64,000 nt of DNA. Origin: Blasia pusilla. Its lineage: Eukaryota > Marchantiophyta > Marchantiopsida > Blasiales. Made by a program: the position numbers and the translations under genes. The stretch covers positions 23,746,001 through 23,810,000 of the forward strand of contig CM114272.1 of the NCBI GenBank assembly GCA_050084515.1, in the 5' to 3' direction. This document shows, in pieces, positions 23,901 to 34,186 of the stretch; within the stretch, counting starts at the first letter, position 1, and each line of letters begins with the position of its first letter. The notes below the pieces were generated by a model. That model had not been told where the DNA came from. It saw only the letters and a program-made list of their open reading frames with translations, and ran no database searches.

Positions 23901-26250
23901 CCCTCACTGGAATATGACGCTGCTGTGTGGGATGCTGACATGAAATAAAGGGACAGGCTTGAGGCTGTGCAGCTGAAAGCATTTCTGGGTATGATGTCAG
24001 TTTTCACACAAACGGCCAAGGTTGGTGTGATAAAAATTGAGTGGAATCTCCTGAAGATAGATGTGACATGGCCAAGTTGAAGTAGTAGCAGAGGCAGCTA
24101 AAGGCACTTGAACCCCAGGACTATCCTAATGTGTTGATGGGTACCACTTGGATCCAGTGGAGACCAGTGAAGCAAGTCAAATCTTGGACAGAAAAGGCTT
24201 AGGAGATTCGGTATGTGACAAAGGTCCCTACAGGGCCTGAACTATTGGGGCAGGAGTGGAAATCCTTTGTGGATACCATGACCAAAGCAGGGAGGGAACG
24301 TCCCCCCCACAGCAAAATATCATTGATCTAGCCTGAAAAATGTCAAACCTTTCTGTCTTGACTGTAAATCCTGAACCAGCAGAACTGAAGAACTACTTTC
24401 AGGGAACCCTTGGTTTGGAACCCAGCTCAACTTCAGGACAGGGTCAGTCCTCTTGAAATCATAAAGAAGGGAGGATGAGAACTCAAGTATAATCTTGCAC
24501 TTTGTGTGATATGGGGATGAGACCTGCTGTCACTACCTGGTCACCTGTGCGAAGTTCACGACACGAAGAGCAACAAACTATGCTGAAATGCTAAGCTGGT
24601 AAAAACAGAACCGTTCGTCATGTTCAGTAACCTAGATTCAATACCCAAAGTTGCTGCAATGGTAAGTAGTGGATATATGCAATCCCAATCAGGGTTGGTA
24701 GATAGTGTTTGGAAGAGCTTCTTGGTTGATACTTGGAAGCTCCACACTATGCATGGTCAGCACTCGCACTGTACGAGAGTCTCCCTCCTGTCATGGTATC
24801 TTTTGCACTTCTTCCGCATTGTGCACCCATCTCAGTCCCTAGCATTCTCCCAACCAGGGATTGGGGTCGATGGCCGCAAGCTTATGGCATGCACTTGTTA
24901 ATGAGTAGGTCTCTCTAATCGAGGGAGTAGGGACTTTGGAGCCCTCAAGGATGTCTTTTGTCTACTAGAAGACAAAGTAGTAAGGGCATGAAGTTGATCT
25001 TGACTTTAAATATTAGCAGTCAGGAGGGTGGGAATTTTTTGTTTGGGCTTTTAATAAATAGCAGGCAAAGGGGATTTTTCCTCGAGGCAGGCAAAGTGGA
25101 TTTTTTTTTTCTTGAAAATGAGGTGGTAGGGTTTCCAAATGAAGAAGGGGGTGGGGTTTAAAAATGAGTGGGCTTGTGGAAGGGGGGATGCATTAAGGTG
25201 CAGGGGTCTTTTCAAAATGAATAGTAGTAGGCTTTGTTTTTTAATTGCTCATGATATGGGCATGATGACTAGTGTATCTACACGATATCCTCACCTTTAT
25301 TGGGTTCCCGTGGACAATAAGTTGGGTCGTATATTAGTTCACTTTCTGCCTTTTGAGATGCTCACATATAATAGATGGACTTGGCCAGTTCGTCTTTTGT
25401 CGCAGGTGTCTACAAGCAGAGTGCAGGTAATCTCTGGGGAGATTTTAAGGGTCTTGTTGGTTGTCATTCTCGACCTAAAGTGCAATTTGTGGCCACCAGC
25501 CCAAACCAGTTTCATAAACTCGGAATCTGAAATTCAGTTTCTATGGAATTCTCCAAATAACACACTCTCGTTTTGCAGGTTCGGGCTGCAGTTGAGAAGT
25601 ATCCACCGTTCCGTCCGGTCTTCGCAAGGCTTGGCTTTGGGGAAAGCCAGATGCTAGATAAGGCTTTTTATGAAGAAGAGGTCAAGAGGTTGACCCTGGT
25701 ATTTGAACAACAGGTTTGTCACCATCCTTTGTGGTTTGTGGACATAGGTTAATGTGAGGTATTATATTAGTGATGAGGTAAGGGGGAATAGACATGGAGC
25801 TTGATAGTATCAGTACATGCTCACGATTTCCCTTCCAAACTGTAAATCTTTCGGAGCCCATGTGGACACATCCGGGGAGGGGTCGGGGGGAGGAGTTGTA
25901 CTTGGAAAGTGTGTTTGGAAGGGCCTTATCTTAGAGAGTGTGTTCTTAGAAACAGATTTTGCAGGAAGCTTGAGTGGGATCTGTGGATGCCCTTCTCTAA
26001 TCAAATTCTACCTCATTAGTGAGTGTTGGAGATTGCGAGTCAGTTTCTCTGACAAGGTCTGATGAACATGGACATAAGTCCTGCCAATTGTCTAAATTTT
26101 GTGTGATGGTGGGTGCAGTTTCACTATGCTGTGTTCTTCGCTTACATCAAGTTGCGAGAGCAGGAGATACGGAACCTCATGTGGATTGCTGAATGCGTTG
26201 CTCAAAACCAAAAGGGAAGGATTCATGATGGGATTGTCATTATTTTTTGA
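14901..26250 (+). CDS. VHA-d: V-type proton ATPase subunit d (10 exons, intact)
   Basis: Subunit d caps the c-ring of the V0 sector and links it to the central stalk, so it helps couple ATP hydrolysis to proton pumping at the tonoplast and Golgi. Exons: 14901-15081, 15457-15577, 15808-15915, 16056-16158, 16322-16402, 16816-16901, 17121-17180, 17445-17493, 25579-25713, 26119-26250. They sum to 1056 nt, i.e. 351 residues plus TGA, the length I recall for the Arabidopsis protein. All introns are GT-AG and phases fit. Signatures in order: [142 protein letters not shown]. The last residues (HDGIVIIF) differ slightly from the common HDSVVYMF-type end. Intron 8 is 8085 bp and full of transposons; the other introns are 140-413 bp. 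Confidence 0.97.
17562..17682 (+). repeat. copy A of a ~125-bp intron repeat
   Basis: Begins GTCTCCTCCTCTCATATGGT and later has GTCCAACCAGGGTGTGGGGT. Related copies lie at about 22664-22790 and 24779-24920 in the same intron and orientation. The family is unknown; it may be SINE-like or part of the LINE family flank. Confidence 0.65.
17929..22335 (-). mobile_element. Ty1/Copia retrotransposon in VHA-d intron 8, internally deleted
   Basis: Direct repeats at 18005-18396 (3' LTR on the minus strand) and 21956-22335 (5' LTR, truncated) flank a minus-strand pol remnant. A purine-rich AAGTGGGAG sits just before the 3' LTR, as a polypurine tract should. The left LTR extends further (to about 17929 or 17855) and holds an imperfect ~80-bp tandem duplication around CACAAGCACACTTAG. 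On the right, the LTR runs straight into the protease coding sequence. The end of that LTR, the primer-binding site and gag are therefore deleted. A short ACAAC lies next to both ends but not as an exact target duplication. Transcription would be antisense to VHA-d. Confidence 0.85.
18558..21935 (-). pseudogene. Copia pol remnant (protease, integrase, RT, RNase H)
   Basis: Read on the minus strand. The protease has [11 protein letters not shown] (about 21890-21925) with the Asp-Ser-Gly active site, followed by a stop. A pre-integrase region with [13 protein letters not shown] follows (21540-21600). The integrase core is mostly missing; only its C-terminal side with [20 protein letters not shown] and [20 protein letters not shown] remains (20403-20780). 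A linker frame lies at 19831-20475. Reverse transcriptase is 18795-19751, with the catalytic YVDDLLL. RNase H ends with [20 protein letters not shown] at 18558-18746. Several stops and frame changes, so inactive, but RT is long and well preserved. Confidence 0.9.
22664..22790 (+). repeat. copy B of the ~125-bp intron repeat
   Basis: Starts GTCTCCCTCCTCTCATATGG and contains GTCCAACCGCAGGGTCTATG. It lies between the Copia LTR and the LINE remnant. Confidence 0.65.
22860..24590 (+). pseudogene. LINE (non-LTR) reverse transcriptase relic
   Basis: Fragments on the plus strand follow a LINE RT. A linker reads [11 protein letters not shown] (about 22930-22965). [18 protein letters not shown] and a segment around 23150-23300 (FILQRCQ..., CEDPGNT) come next. 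RT block 5 is LSPTLFNIF-like near 23440, followed by [20 protein letters not shown] and LMFADDF at 23480-23560. FADD is the catalytic Asp pair. The tail at 23895-24020 reads like [15 protein letters not shown], and a Cys/His-rich [13 protein letters not shown] lies near 24520. Many stops and frameshifts. No poly-A tail or target duplication identified. It lies in the same orientation as VHA-d. Confidence 0.75.
24779..24920 (+). repeat. copy C of the ~125-bp intron repeat
   Basis: Starts GTCTCCCTCCTGTCATGGTA and has CCCAACCAGGGATTGGGGTC. It lies just after the LINE remnant, so copies B and C bracket it. Confidence 0.65.
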
Positions 26251-27275
26251 GCAAGGTTGCCATAGCTGTAGTATATGTAAGATATATGTACCCCATTTTA
26301 CTTGGGATCTTGATTTAGGGCTGAGAATGGACATATTGTTCATCTCATTCATATTATACCTTCGTTTCATTCATTGGGAGAGCTGGAAATAAGAAAATAA
26401 GTAGGGACCTGTCGGCCAAGTAGCAACACCATTGAGCTTGAAGGTAGATCCCGGTCTCGATTATTCCTGAACTTGACACGGCTCATGTGTGATAGGCTCT
26501 TACATGGGCGTAGAGCCAGCGCTCTTGGGTTGATTGTTTCACTTGGCTCTAGCCGGGAGCAATCTGCCGTGCAGTGGAGGATTGCCTGAGACTTTACTCT
26601 CTTGGTAAAGTTGAGATGTACTCAAGCTCTCTTTTGGAAAGGATACCCATGTCTCGTACACCTGCGAGTGGACAGAGAAGAGAGCTCCAGCAACACTTTC
26701 TCCTGTCTCGGTTCAATGCAGCAAAGATGCCAGCACTTGCAAGTAGGGTCATGGGAAATGGGAGTCATGGGAGCCTTTTAAATACCCCACAAAATGGATC
26801 CTGGCCGGATCTATCTTTCCCCTGATTTTTTGGTGACTTTGACCAGATGACTAGCAATGAGAGAGTGGCTCTTGCAGTGCCCAGGCCCTCGTATTTGCTT
26901 GACAGTAACTTCTCCGTGAACATTCTAGCTTCGACAAATCAGGAACCCATCCATATCTTGCAGTTCATGGGAGTGGTGTGTGTGCCAGAAGAGGGTTTCC
27001 TGGTTCTGAGGACAAGGGTAATCTGGCCAAACACAAAGAAAAGCAAATATCTCACGGGGCCTCATGTCTGACATCGACACCTTCTGTTGTTCCGCGCCTT
27101 GCAAGAGCTTTTGTTGCACAGCTACTGCGGTAGACAACAGAGGAGTCTATTGACATCGCTTTGTGCATCCTGGAAAAGCCACAGATGGACCGACCGGACA
27201 GGAGACATCTTTGTGCAACAATTCGATGCGGTTCCATGTAGTGGCCAAACTTAAGCTTGCAGGATTCACTACATC
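26251..27275. other. VHA-d 3' region and unassigned DNA
   Basis: The VHA-d 3' UTR should start here. No strong AATAAA was seen; AATAAG occurs near 26395. A frame at 26574-26825 (83 codons, with SRTPASGQRRELQQHFLLSR) has no recognised family and may be chance. Nothing else supported. Confidence 0.45.
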
Positions 27276-27473
27276 ATGCAATTGTCCTTCGTGACGTGCT
27301 GCAATCGTCCTCGACTTATGAATGTAACACTGCACTGCCGGCCACGCCATTGTAAGCACTCGGCCGATGGCATAGCGTCTTTATTTTGCAAGCACTCCAC
27401 TCCACTGCCCTCGACCAGAGCCGGGCCATGGCACTTTCTCTGCAGCGCACTATCTCTGCATCCTTCATCGGGC

Positions 27474-27740
27474 ATGGCGATGTCGGATGAAATTCCGCAA
27501 TCATATTCTGCTGTCACTCCACTGCAATCATCGCCCTCCATCCCGCAGCCCAAGCAGGCAGTGTCTCACTTTGCCGTCTCGCAGTCGAAGTCCGTGGGCG
27601 CTTCTCCATTGTCAGGTAGAAACAGTGGTGGCGGCGACGGAAAGTGGGTCCGGCGGCCTTGCCACTCTGGTCTGGTCTCTACGAAGAAAGAAGGAATCAT
27701 CCTCATCGATGAAACGAACACCAGGACGGTCCGAACCTGA
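27474..27740 (+). other. unrecognised small ORF, possible first exon
   Basis: From the ATG at 27474 the frame reads MAMSDEIPQSYSAVTPLQSS and stays open for 88 codons. A possible donor (GTCAG|GTAGAAA) lies inside it near 27619. The Ser/Pro/Gln-rich start is protein-like, but I know no family and find no second exon. It is convergent with the receptor-like gene. It may be chance in GC-rich DNA. Confidence 0.2.
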
Positions 27741-27778
27741 AACCGGCCACTCCCTATCCGCTCAGGAATTCAGCCCTT

Positions 27779-28080
27779 CCCGATTTTACAATTACCCGCA
27801 CGATCCGATTCCGAACCAACAAACAGCCGAACGATCCGAACTCCTACAGGGCCGTGGCCGATCCAACAAACACTCGCGCGAGCCGATTCTGGAATCCGGC
27901 CGGTTCCGAACCTACAAACACCCGCACGACCAATTCCGATCCAACAAACACCCGCAAGATCCGCACTGAAAGAATTCTGGAACTCGGTCACTCTCGATCT
28001 TACAAACAAACGCCCGCACGACCCGAAGCGGAATCCGGCAACTTCCGATTCCACCCAAACAGCCGCACGATTCGGTCCGG
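27779..28080. repeat. imperfect tandem array, ACAAACACCCGCACGA core
   Basis: About seven copies of a unit built on (C/T)(C/T)ACAAACA(C/G)CCGCACGA, then TCCGATTCCGAA-like text, recur every ~28-60 bp between 27788 and 28075. They start right after the stop codon of the receptor-like gene (28133, minus strand), so they probably lie in its 3' UTR. Confidence 0.85.
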
Positions 28081-28132
28081 AGTCGGGCCCCCTCCAACAG
28101 CGCGGTTTCTTTCCCCCGATCGAAATGCCCGA

Positions 28133-31100
28133 CTACTGCTGCCATCCGAAAATCTCGTAACTCCTGTCGTAGATCCGCGCCTTGTTCCCGAGCGCGGGCT
28201 GCGGCGGCGCTGCTTCGGAGGCGCTGATGTACCTCCAGCCCGCGCCGGTGTACAGGAAGCACAAGAGCGTGACGCTGAAGGAGACTGCGAAGCCCATGCC
28301 CACCGCGGGGATGGAGAAGAACAGCTTGCCGGAGTCCTCGTCGCGCCGGAGCCGGAGCGGTCGATCGCGCGCGGCGGCGCAGTCGGGCAGCGGGAATCCG
28401 CACAGATCGGGGTTCCCGAGGAACGACGCGACGGTGATCGTGAGCCAGCTGCCGCCGGAAGGGATGGGGCCGGCGAGGCGGTTGTGGGAGACGTTGAACG
28501 ACGAGAGCTGCAGCGCTCGGAAAGCCGGCGGGATGCGGCCGGAGAGGTCGTTGTCGGACAGGTCCAGCTGCTCCAGCAGCCTGAGCTTCGCGATGGTCCC
28601 GGGGATGCGGCCCCTGAGGGCGTTCTTGGACAGGTTGAGAAAGCGCAGGCCGTAGAGCGTCCCCAGCTCCTCCGGGATGGCGCCCTCCAGGGAGTTGTCG
28701 GACAGATCGATGGACGTGGTGGTGCTGAAGATCTGCCGGAAGCCCTGCGTGGTGCCCTTCACGTGGAAGAACTGCGAGTACGTCCACGCGGACGACGAGA
28801 TCTGGAAGAGCGGGTACTGCGCGTTCCTGGCGCCGCCGTTGGACGACTCGTACACGATGATCGTGCGGTCCAGCACCGAGTGCAGGAAGTCGAAGTTGAC
28901 GTCCACCGAGCGCGACGTGTTGCGGCTCCGGAACGCGGTCATGGTGGACAGGTGCGCGGGGATCTCGCCGCGGAAGCGGTTCCCGGAGAGCAGCAGCAGC
29001 TGCAGCGCGGTGAAGCGCGTGATCCAGCGCGGGATGGTCCCGGCGAACTCGTTCCCGGTGAGGCTGAGGATCACCAGCGAGCGCGACAGGTTGCGCAGCT
29101 GCTCCGGGACGGCGCCCTCCATGCGGTTGTACTGGAAGTCCATGACCTCCAGCAGCTCGCACGCGCCGACGGACGCCGGGATGGTCCCCGTGAGGCGGTT
29201 GGCGCCGAGGCTGAGGATCTCCAGCTGGCGCAGGCGGCCCAAGCCGTCCGGGACGCCCCCCGCGAGCTTGTTGAAGCTGAGGTCCACCCAGTTGAGCGCC
29301 GTGCAGTTCCACAGCTCCGGCGGGAGCCCGCCCGACAGGCGATTGAGCGACGCCACGAACAGCTCCATGTGCGCCAGCGCGCCCAGGCTGCCGGGGATCT
29401 CCCCGCTCAGTCGGTTGTCGGCGAGGTACAGCCACTGCAGCGCGCTGCAATTCGCCAGGGCGTGCGGGATGCGCCCCGTGAGGTCGTTGGATCCCAGCAT
29501 GAGCACCGACAGCTCCCGCAGGCCGCCCAGGCTGTCGGGGATGCTCCCTTCCAGGCGGTTGCCCTGCAGCTCCACGGAGCGCAGGGAGCTGACGTTCCCC
29601 CAGCGCCGCGGGATGGGCCCCGTGAGGTCGTTGTCCTGCAGCGAGAAGCTGAGCAGCATGTCGAACGGGAAGCTGTCCGGGACGGCGCCGGAGAAGCGGT
29701 TGGAGCCCAGCTGGATGGACGTGAGGGCCGGGTTGCCGTCGAACGAGGGGACGGGGCCGCTGAAGGAGTTGTTGGCCAGGAAGATCGTCTGCAGGCGAGA
29801 CATGTTGGAGAAGAGGTGCGCGACGATTCCGGAGAGACGGTTGTTGTCGTGGAGATGGAGATGCTGCAGGCGCGTGCAGTTGGTGATGGAGGACGGGATG
29901 GAGCCCTCCAGCTTGTTGGAGTGGAGGTTGAGGAACTGGATGTTGTGCATTCGGCCGAGTTCCCGGGGGATCGTCCCGCTGAGTCGGTTCCTGTCCAGCC
30001 TCAAGAACGTGAGGCCGGTGCGGGACACAAGCTCACCAGGTATGTGCCCGGTGAAATTGTTGTCGGATAGATCAAGGACATGGAGCCGAGACAGATTGTC
30101 CGACCTGTGAATAGACCCTGAGAGCAAGTTGCGGTCAAGATGCAGCGATTGCAAACTCGCGGGCAGCTCGGGAATTCGCCCCGTGATTCGAGAGCCAGAA
30201 AACGCAAGCGAGATCAAAGAGCTCGAGTTGGAAAGGTCAGGAGGAAGCGTACCACTGATGCCGCTGTACAGACAGTAGACGTATTCAAGCACCGGCAGCT
30301 CTGCGAACTCTCCGGGCACGGGCCCGCTCAGATCGCTCACCACCGCATCCAAAGGTCTCGTGTCCCCGTCCGTCAGCAGTTTGGCCCAGTCCGAGAAAAA
30401 CCTGAATCCTGTGCTCACGGCCCTCAGCTTCCTGCAAGAGCGAAGGCTCGGGAGCGAGCCGTGGAAGTTGTTCAAATACAGCACGAGGTTCACGAGATTC
30501 GTCAGGTTACCGAGCTCGGGTGGGATCTCGCCCACCAGCGGATTCTGCGACAGGTCGATCAGCAGCAGGGACTTCATCGAACCCACTTTCCGCGGGATCT
30601 GCCCGCTCAGGCGATTGCCCGACAGATTCAGGAGCTTCAGAGACGTGCAGTTGGCGAGCGAGGCAGGGATCGATCCGCTGATGTTGCTGGAGACGCCCCA
30701 CGAAGTGGAGTAAGTCACCTCCAGGTCGACGAGCTCGCTGCAGCGACCCAGGTCCCACGGAATGCTCCCGTACAGATTGCTGGAGCTCAAGCGCAGGTTC
30801 TGTAGTTTCGAAAGGTTGCCCAGTGTCACAGGTATCTCGCCGTACAGGGGATTCTGACTCAGATCCAAGAACGTCAAGTTTGCGATGGAGCCCAGGGAGG
30901 CTGGAATCGGTCCGGTCAGCTGGTTGCCCGCCAAGTTCAGCAGCTCTAACGAGCTGCAGTTCGCCAATGCCGAGGGAATCGGCCCACCGATGTTGCCGGA
31001 GCTGCTCCCGTCGGACGCATACGAGATCTCCAAGTCGACGAGACTGCTGCACGATCCGAGCTCGGATGGAATGGAGCCTTCCAGATCGTTGGCCCCCAAG

Positions 31101-32440
31101 CGCAGCGTCTCCAAGCGCCGGAGCCGGCCCAGGGTGCTGGGTATTGGACCCCTCAGACGATTCCAGCTCAAATCCAAGACCCTCAGCGATGTCGCCAGCC
31201 CCAGCTGCGGAGGAATCGTGCCCGAAAGGCTGTTGTTGGAAAGGTCGAGTGCCGTGAGGAAGGCCAGGCTTCCCACCTGCCATGATATACGCCCTTGCAG
31301 CATGTTTCCCGACAACCCAACGGCAGAAACTCGGGATTTCTCGTCGCAGCTCACGCCACTCCAATCGCAAGGTGATGTGCGCTTGTCCCAATCGCTCATC
31401 ACTCCCCAGGGGTCGGCCGTTATCCCCTTCTTCAGAGCTAAAAGAATGGCCTGTTCTTCGTCGCCACCGCCTCCTGCATCATCTGAGGAACCGCCTTTGC
31501 GCTCAGAAAAAACTTCCACAAAAATCATCGTCGCCGGATCAGTACACGGAGCAATTTCTACTTCGTCAAGAAATCTGTGGAGTCTATAGCTAGTCTTCAA
31601 TTGAAGTGTGCTGGAAAGGTGGTGGTCACTTGAAGCGACCACTCTCACGGTGCGCGTCGATTCCTCGGCTGTGCTCTGCAGACTTCCTTCCTTCCTCTTT
31701 TGAATCCATCCCCATACACTCATCAGGATCCCTCAAGCTTGTGAGCTTCGAATCCGCTGCAGCAGCAGCTCTAAGAATGCGTGCACGAATCTAGGGATGT
31801 AATCATGCACCTCGTGAATAATGCATTCGTTCATCTATCAATCCACTGCTCTCAAGGTAGTGGGAATCGAAGGTGGTTTACAGTTAACTTGTGAATCCGC
31901 AGTGGTGCGACTCAGTGCGTGAAAAAATGGAGAGGAGGGTCGTATTGCAAATCGGAAGGGGTCAGGAACCGGTGATCGGTTCGGAGGCTCGAGAGCGAGA
32001 AAGAAAGAAACATGAAGAGCACTGACCTGTCAGCGGGTTCTGCGAATGGCGGAAGTCGGTGCCAGCGTTGTCAAGGATCCGTCTTCTCCAATGTGCGGCC
32101 AGCCGGGTCGCTGAAAACAGATGCATGCAAGGGGCTTGCTGACAGTTCGATGGTTTGCAAACGAAATTAATTTGCACAACTATCTCAAGCTCGATCTGGA
32201 ACTCGCAGCACCAAAATCCAGCACTGGGTTGCATGGAAAGCTCGATCGAAGAAGGGCAATCAGGCCTGGGGTCTACCTACCTCGAAACTCAGACGCGTAG
32301 GTGCTCAAATGTCTGCGCTGCGCGAGCAGATGCCCCGCGAACTCAGGGTTGGATCCGTAGTACCCGGCGTACACAACGGAACTGCTCCAACGGATCATTA
32401 TGTGGAGAAATAGCAGCCAAATCTGCTTACAGGATCCCAT
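28133..32440 (-). CDS. LRR receptor-like protein (no kinase), two-exon model
   Basis: Probable cell-surface receptor of the RLP class, which binds ligand outside the cell and signals through partner kinases. Exon 2 (28133-31473) carries the N-cap DEEQAILLAL...CDWSGVSC, about 36 LRRs of the plant IP type (LxxLxLxxNxLxGxIP), and a ~71-residue island (spliced residues about 901-971) after LRR 32. Four more LRRs follow, then the C-cap NPDLCGFPLPDC, an acidic RRDED stretch, one membrane helix (about 1104-1129) and a ~37-residue tail (ends YDRSYEIFGWQQ). No kinase. The 32 + island + 4 layout is typical of RLPs. The open frame starts at 31723 but lacks a signal peptide. I propose exon 1 at 32281-32440 (IWLLFLHIMI core, then SSSVVYA), donor GTAGGT, acceptor GATGCAG at 31474, phase-matched, giving 1166 residues. 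Exon 2 is very GC-rich. The LRR 4-8 block is repeated as 8-12. Confidence 0.88.
31474..32280 (-). other. proposed intron 1 of the receptor-like gene
   Basis: Minus-strand donor CGAG|GTAGGT at 32280 and acceptor GATGCAG| ending at 31474. Joining keeps the frame (G+GA gives Gly). The pyrimidine tract before the acceptor is weak. If unspliced, translation would start at 31723 or at a later ATG, without a clear signal peptide. Confidence 0.5.
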
Positions 32441-32656
32441 GATGGCGAATCCTCCTGTCAGTGCGTGAGAATCGGGTGCGGGATGAATCGAGTCTGGGAT
32501 CTCGGAGGTCCGGTACTTGCAAACCCTTCCCGATCAACCGATTCTCTACTGTTCGCCCTAGTGAAAACAGTTCCGAGAAACTGTGCGCAGCATGCTCCTG
32601 ATTATGCCTCGATCTGGGGATCCAAACACTCCTCCGGCAACCGAAGAAGTCGACCG

Positions 32657-32660
<4 letters not shown>

Positions 32661-32709
<49 letters not shown>
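32661..32709 (-). promoter_or_regulatory. (GA)n tract upstream of the receptor-like gene
   Basis: About 24 CT dinucleotides on the plus strand, i.e. GA on the gene's sense strand, about 220 bp before the proposed ATG at 32440. Possible GAGA-factor site or 5' UTR element; function is inferred. Confidence 0.5.
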
Positions 32710-32716
<7 letters not shown>

Positions 32717-32958
32717 CGGGTCTGGTGCAAAGAAAGGCGAGGCTCCAAGGAAGTCAGACATTCATATGTGTGTGCGCGACCACGATATCGAGACAGCACT
32801 GCAGAGGCTAGATCTCGTCGCCAGGTCAGGACATTCGTCACCGGATGAGAAGATAGACTCTAAACAATGGGAAGAAAACCAATTCCCGTGCCAGCGATGC
32901 CGTGGCGCGCATGGTGGTTGAAAAGCGAAGGGATCGAACCCGAGGAGAAAAGTGCGGC

Positions 32959-33132
32959 TCAGTCGTCTCCATGGAATTCACGTATACGTAGAGCGCGCAG
33001 GGGGCAGTAATTCCGGCTGCTCCTCGGAATTCGATGAGGAGCAGTAGCCGCGCGAATGATCATCGTCGCAATCCGTCCGCCAAGAATCGCAGCGTCAGGG
33101 TTTTGGAATCGATCGGCAGAAGGTTCCGGCAG

Positions 33133-33164
<32 letters not shown>

Positions 33165-33845
33165 CATCCGAGATCCACAATAATTGTGAGCGAGGAGAAC
33201 CTCCTGCAGCATCTCGCGTGGCGCAAAGCGTCAGCAATCGTGGATCTTTACGGCAGACGGTAGCAAGTCTGCTGCATCGCTCGTGCATACGGTGGAGCCA
33301 TCCACGTATCTCCTCTCGTCGCTTCCAAGCGCCGGGACGGTAGTTGAAAAGCATCGCGGCAACGCTTTCGTGATGGAAGAAGCCATCATCCGCAGGACAT
33401 CGTAAAAATGAGCTCAAGTACAACTTCCGGGATTCCAAGTACTCAATTGGAGTCGCTCGTGAGCCTCTTGCTGTCGTGGTCCACATGCATTCAGCAGTCT
33501 CCAAAAAAATCCATCATCTCGCGATGATACTGTAAGCTTCGTGGCCGCAAGCTGGGGTACAAATCTGTACAGAATCATACCATTCTCATCCGATTCTCGC
33601 GCCGCAAGCGGACGCAAGAAACGCCCAACAGCGGGCACTTTTGAAACGAGCACCTCTGGATGCCTCCCTTTCACCAATTCCGGACTCGCCGTAGAGGTGC
33701 CTACTGCTACAATCGCAGGCAAAAGAAGGAGAGTCGCCATCGATGAGGCCAGGAATCGGCCCGCAAACGCTGAGCATCGAGAAGTTGCGATGAGACAAAC
33801 GCCTCGAGTTTCGAACGTGTAAGCCAAACGACGGAACAAGTACAA
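32959..33845 (-). other. overlapping unrecognised GC-rich ORFs upstream of the RLP
   Basis: Two minus-strand frames, 33414-33845 (143 codons, internal Met followed by ATLLLLPAIVAVGTSTAS, like a signal peptide) and 32959-33504 (181 codons, containing an eight-Leu-plus run encoded by a GGA/CTC repeat near 33134-33160). No family recognised. They may be part of a short upstream gene, extra leader exons of the RLP, or chance in GC-rich DNA. At most one can be real, since they overlap. Confidence 0.2.
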
Positions 33846-34012
33846 GGAGGTGGATGGCCTCTTTCAGACGATGGCAGCGGAGATCAAACGATGCTCACCT
33901 CTACACTCTCCTTCCATCGCAACCGCATCAAAATCGCCGCCAGCTACCTCCACGGATCCGCGCAGACCGAGCTTTACTCGTCACGCTGGAGGGGCGCTCT
34001 TGGATCTCCTCT

Positions 34013-34150
34013 CTCTCCTGTAGGCAAGCCTCATTCATAGACTCTCTACACACAAAACGACTGCAGGCATTACACGTCTGCTCTCCTGTAGGCAAGCTTC
34101 ATCTATAGACTCTCTATCTACACACAAGCGACGACTGCAGACATCGCACA
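34013..34150. repeat. ~70-bp tandem duplication
   Basis: CTCTCCTGTAGGCAAGC(C/T)TC begins both copies, at 34013 and 34081. Each runs through a CTCTCTA...ACACA and ACTGCAG phrase before the CT tract at 34153. Confidence 0.85.

Positions 34151-34152
<2 letters not shown>

Positions 34153-34184
<32 letters not shown>
34153..34184. repeat. (CT)n microsatellite
   Basis: About 16 CT units; GA on the minus strand, upstream of the unrecognised ORFs at 32959-33845. Confidence 0.9.

Positions 34185-34186
<2 letters not shown>

Larger units (their letters stand above)
17494..25578 (+). other. intron 8 of VHA-d, 8.1 kb, transposon-filled
   Basis: Bounded by a GTATGT donor at 17494 and a TTTTGCAG acceptor ending at 25578. 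Splicing across it joins ...CEDFDA to [10 protein letters not shown] in frame, as in other plant subunit d proteins. It carries a minus-strand Copia, a plus-strand LINE and three copies of a ~125-bp repeat. No other coding exon is expected, since the flanking exons already give an unbroken protein. Confidence 0.92.

Noticed and set aside
25139-25657. 172-codon ORF across the VHA-d intron 8/exon 9 border
   Set aside because: It is in a frame different from the conserved exon 9 protein and most of it is intron.
27854-30110. Very long plus-strand frames (738 and 477 codons) and a 512-codon minus-strand frame overlapping the receptor gene
   Set aside because: They lie over the GC-rich LRR coding sequence in other frames. 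Their products are Arg/Glu/Gly-rich and periodic like the LRR repeat itself. The LRR frame explains the region.
32925-32950. Possible tRNA B-box on the minus strand (GGGTTCGATCCC)
   Set aside because: The T-stem does not pair correctly and no acceptor, D or anticodon arm can be drawn.
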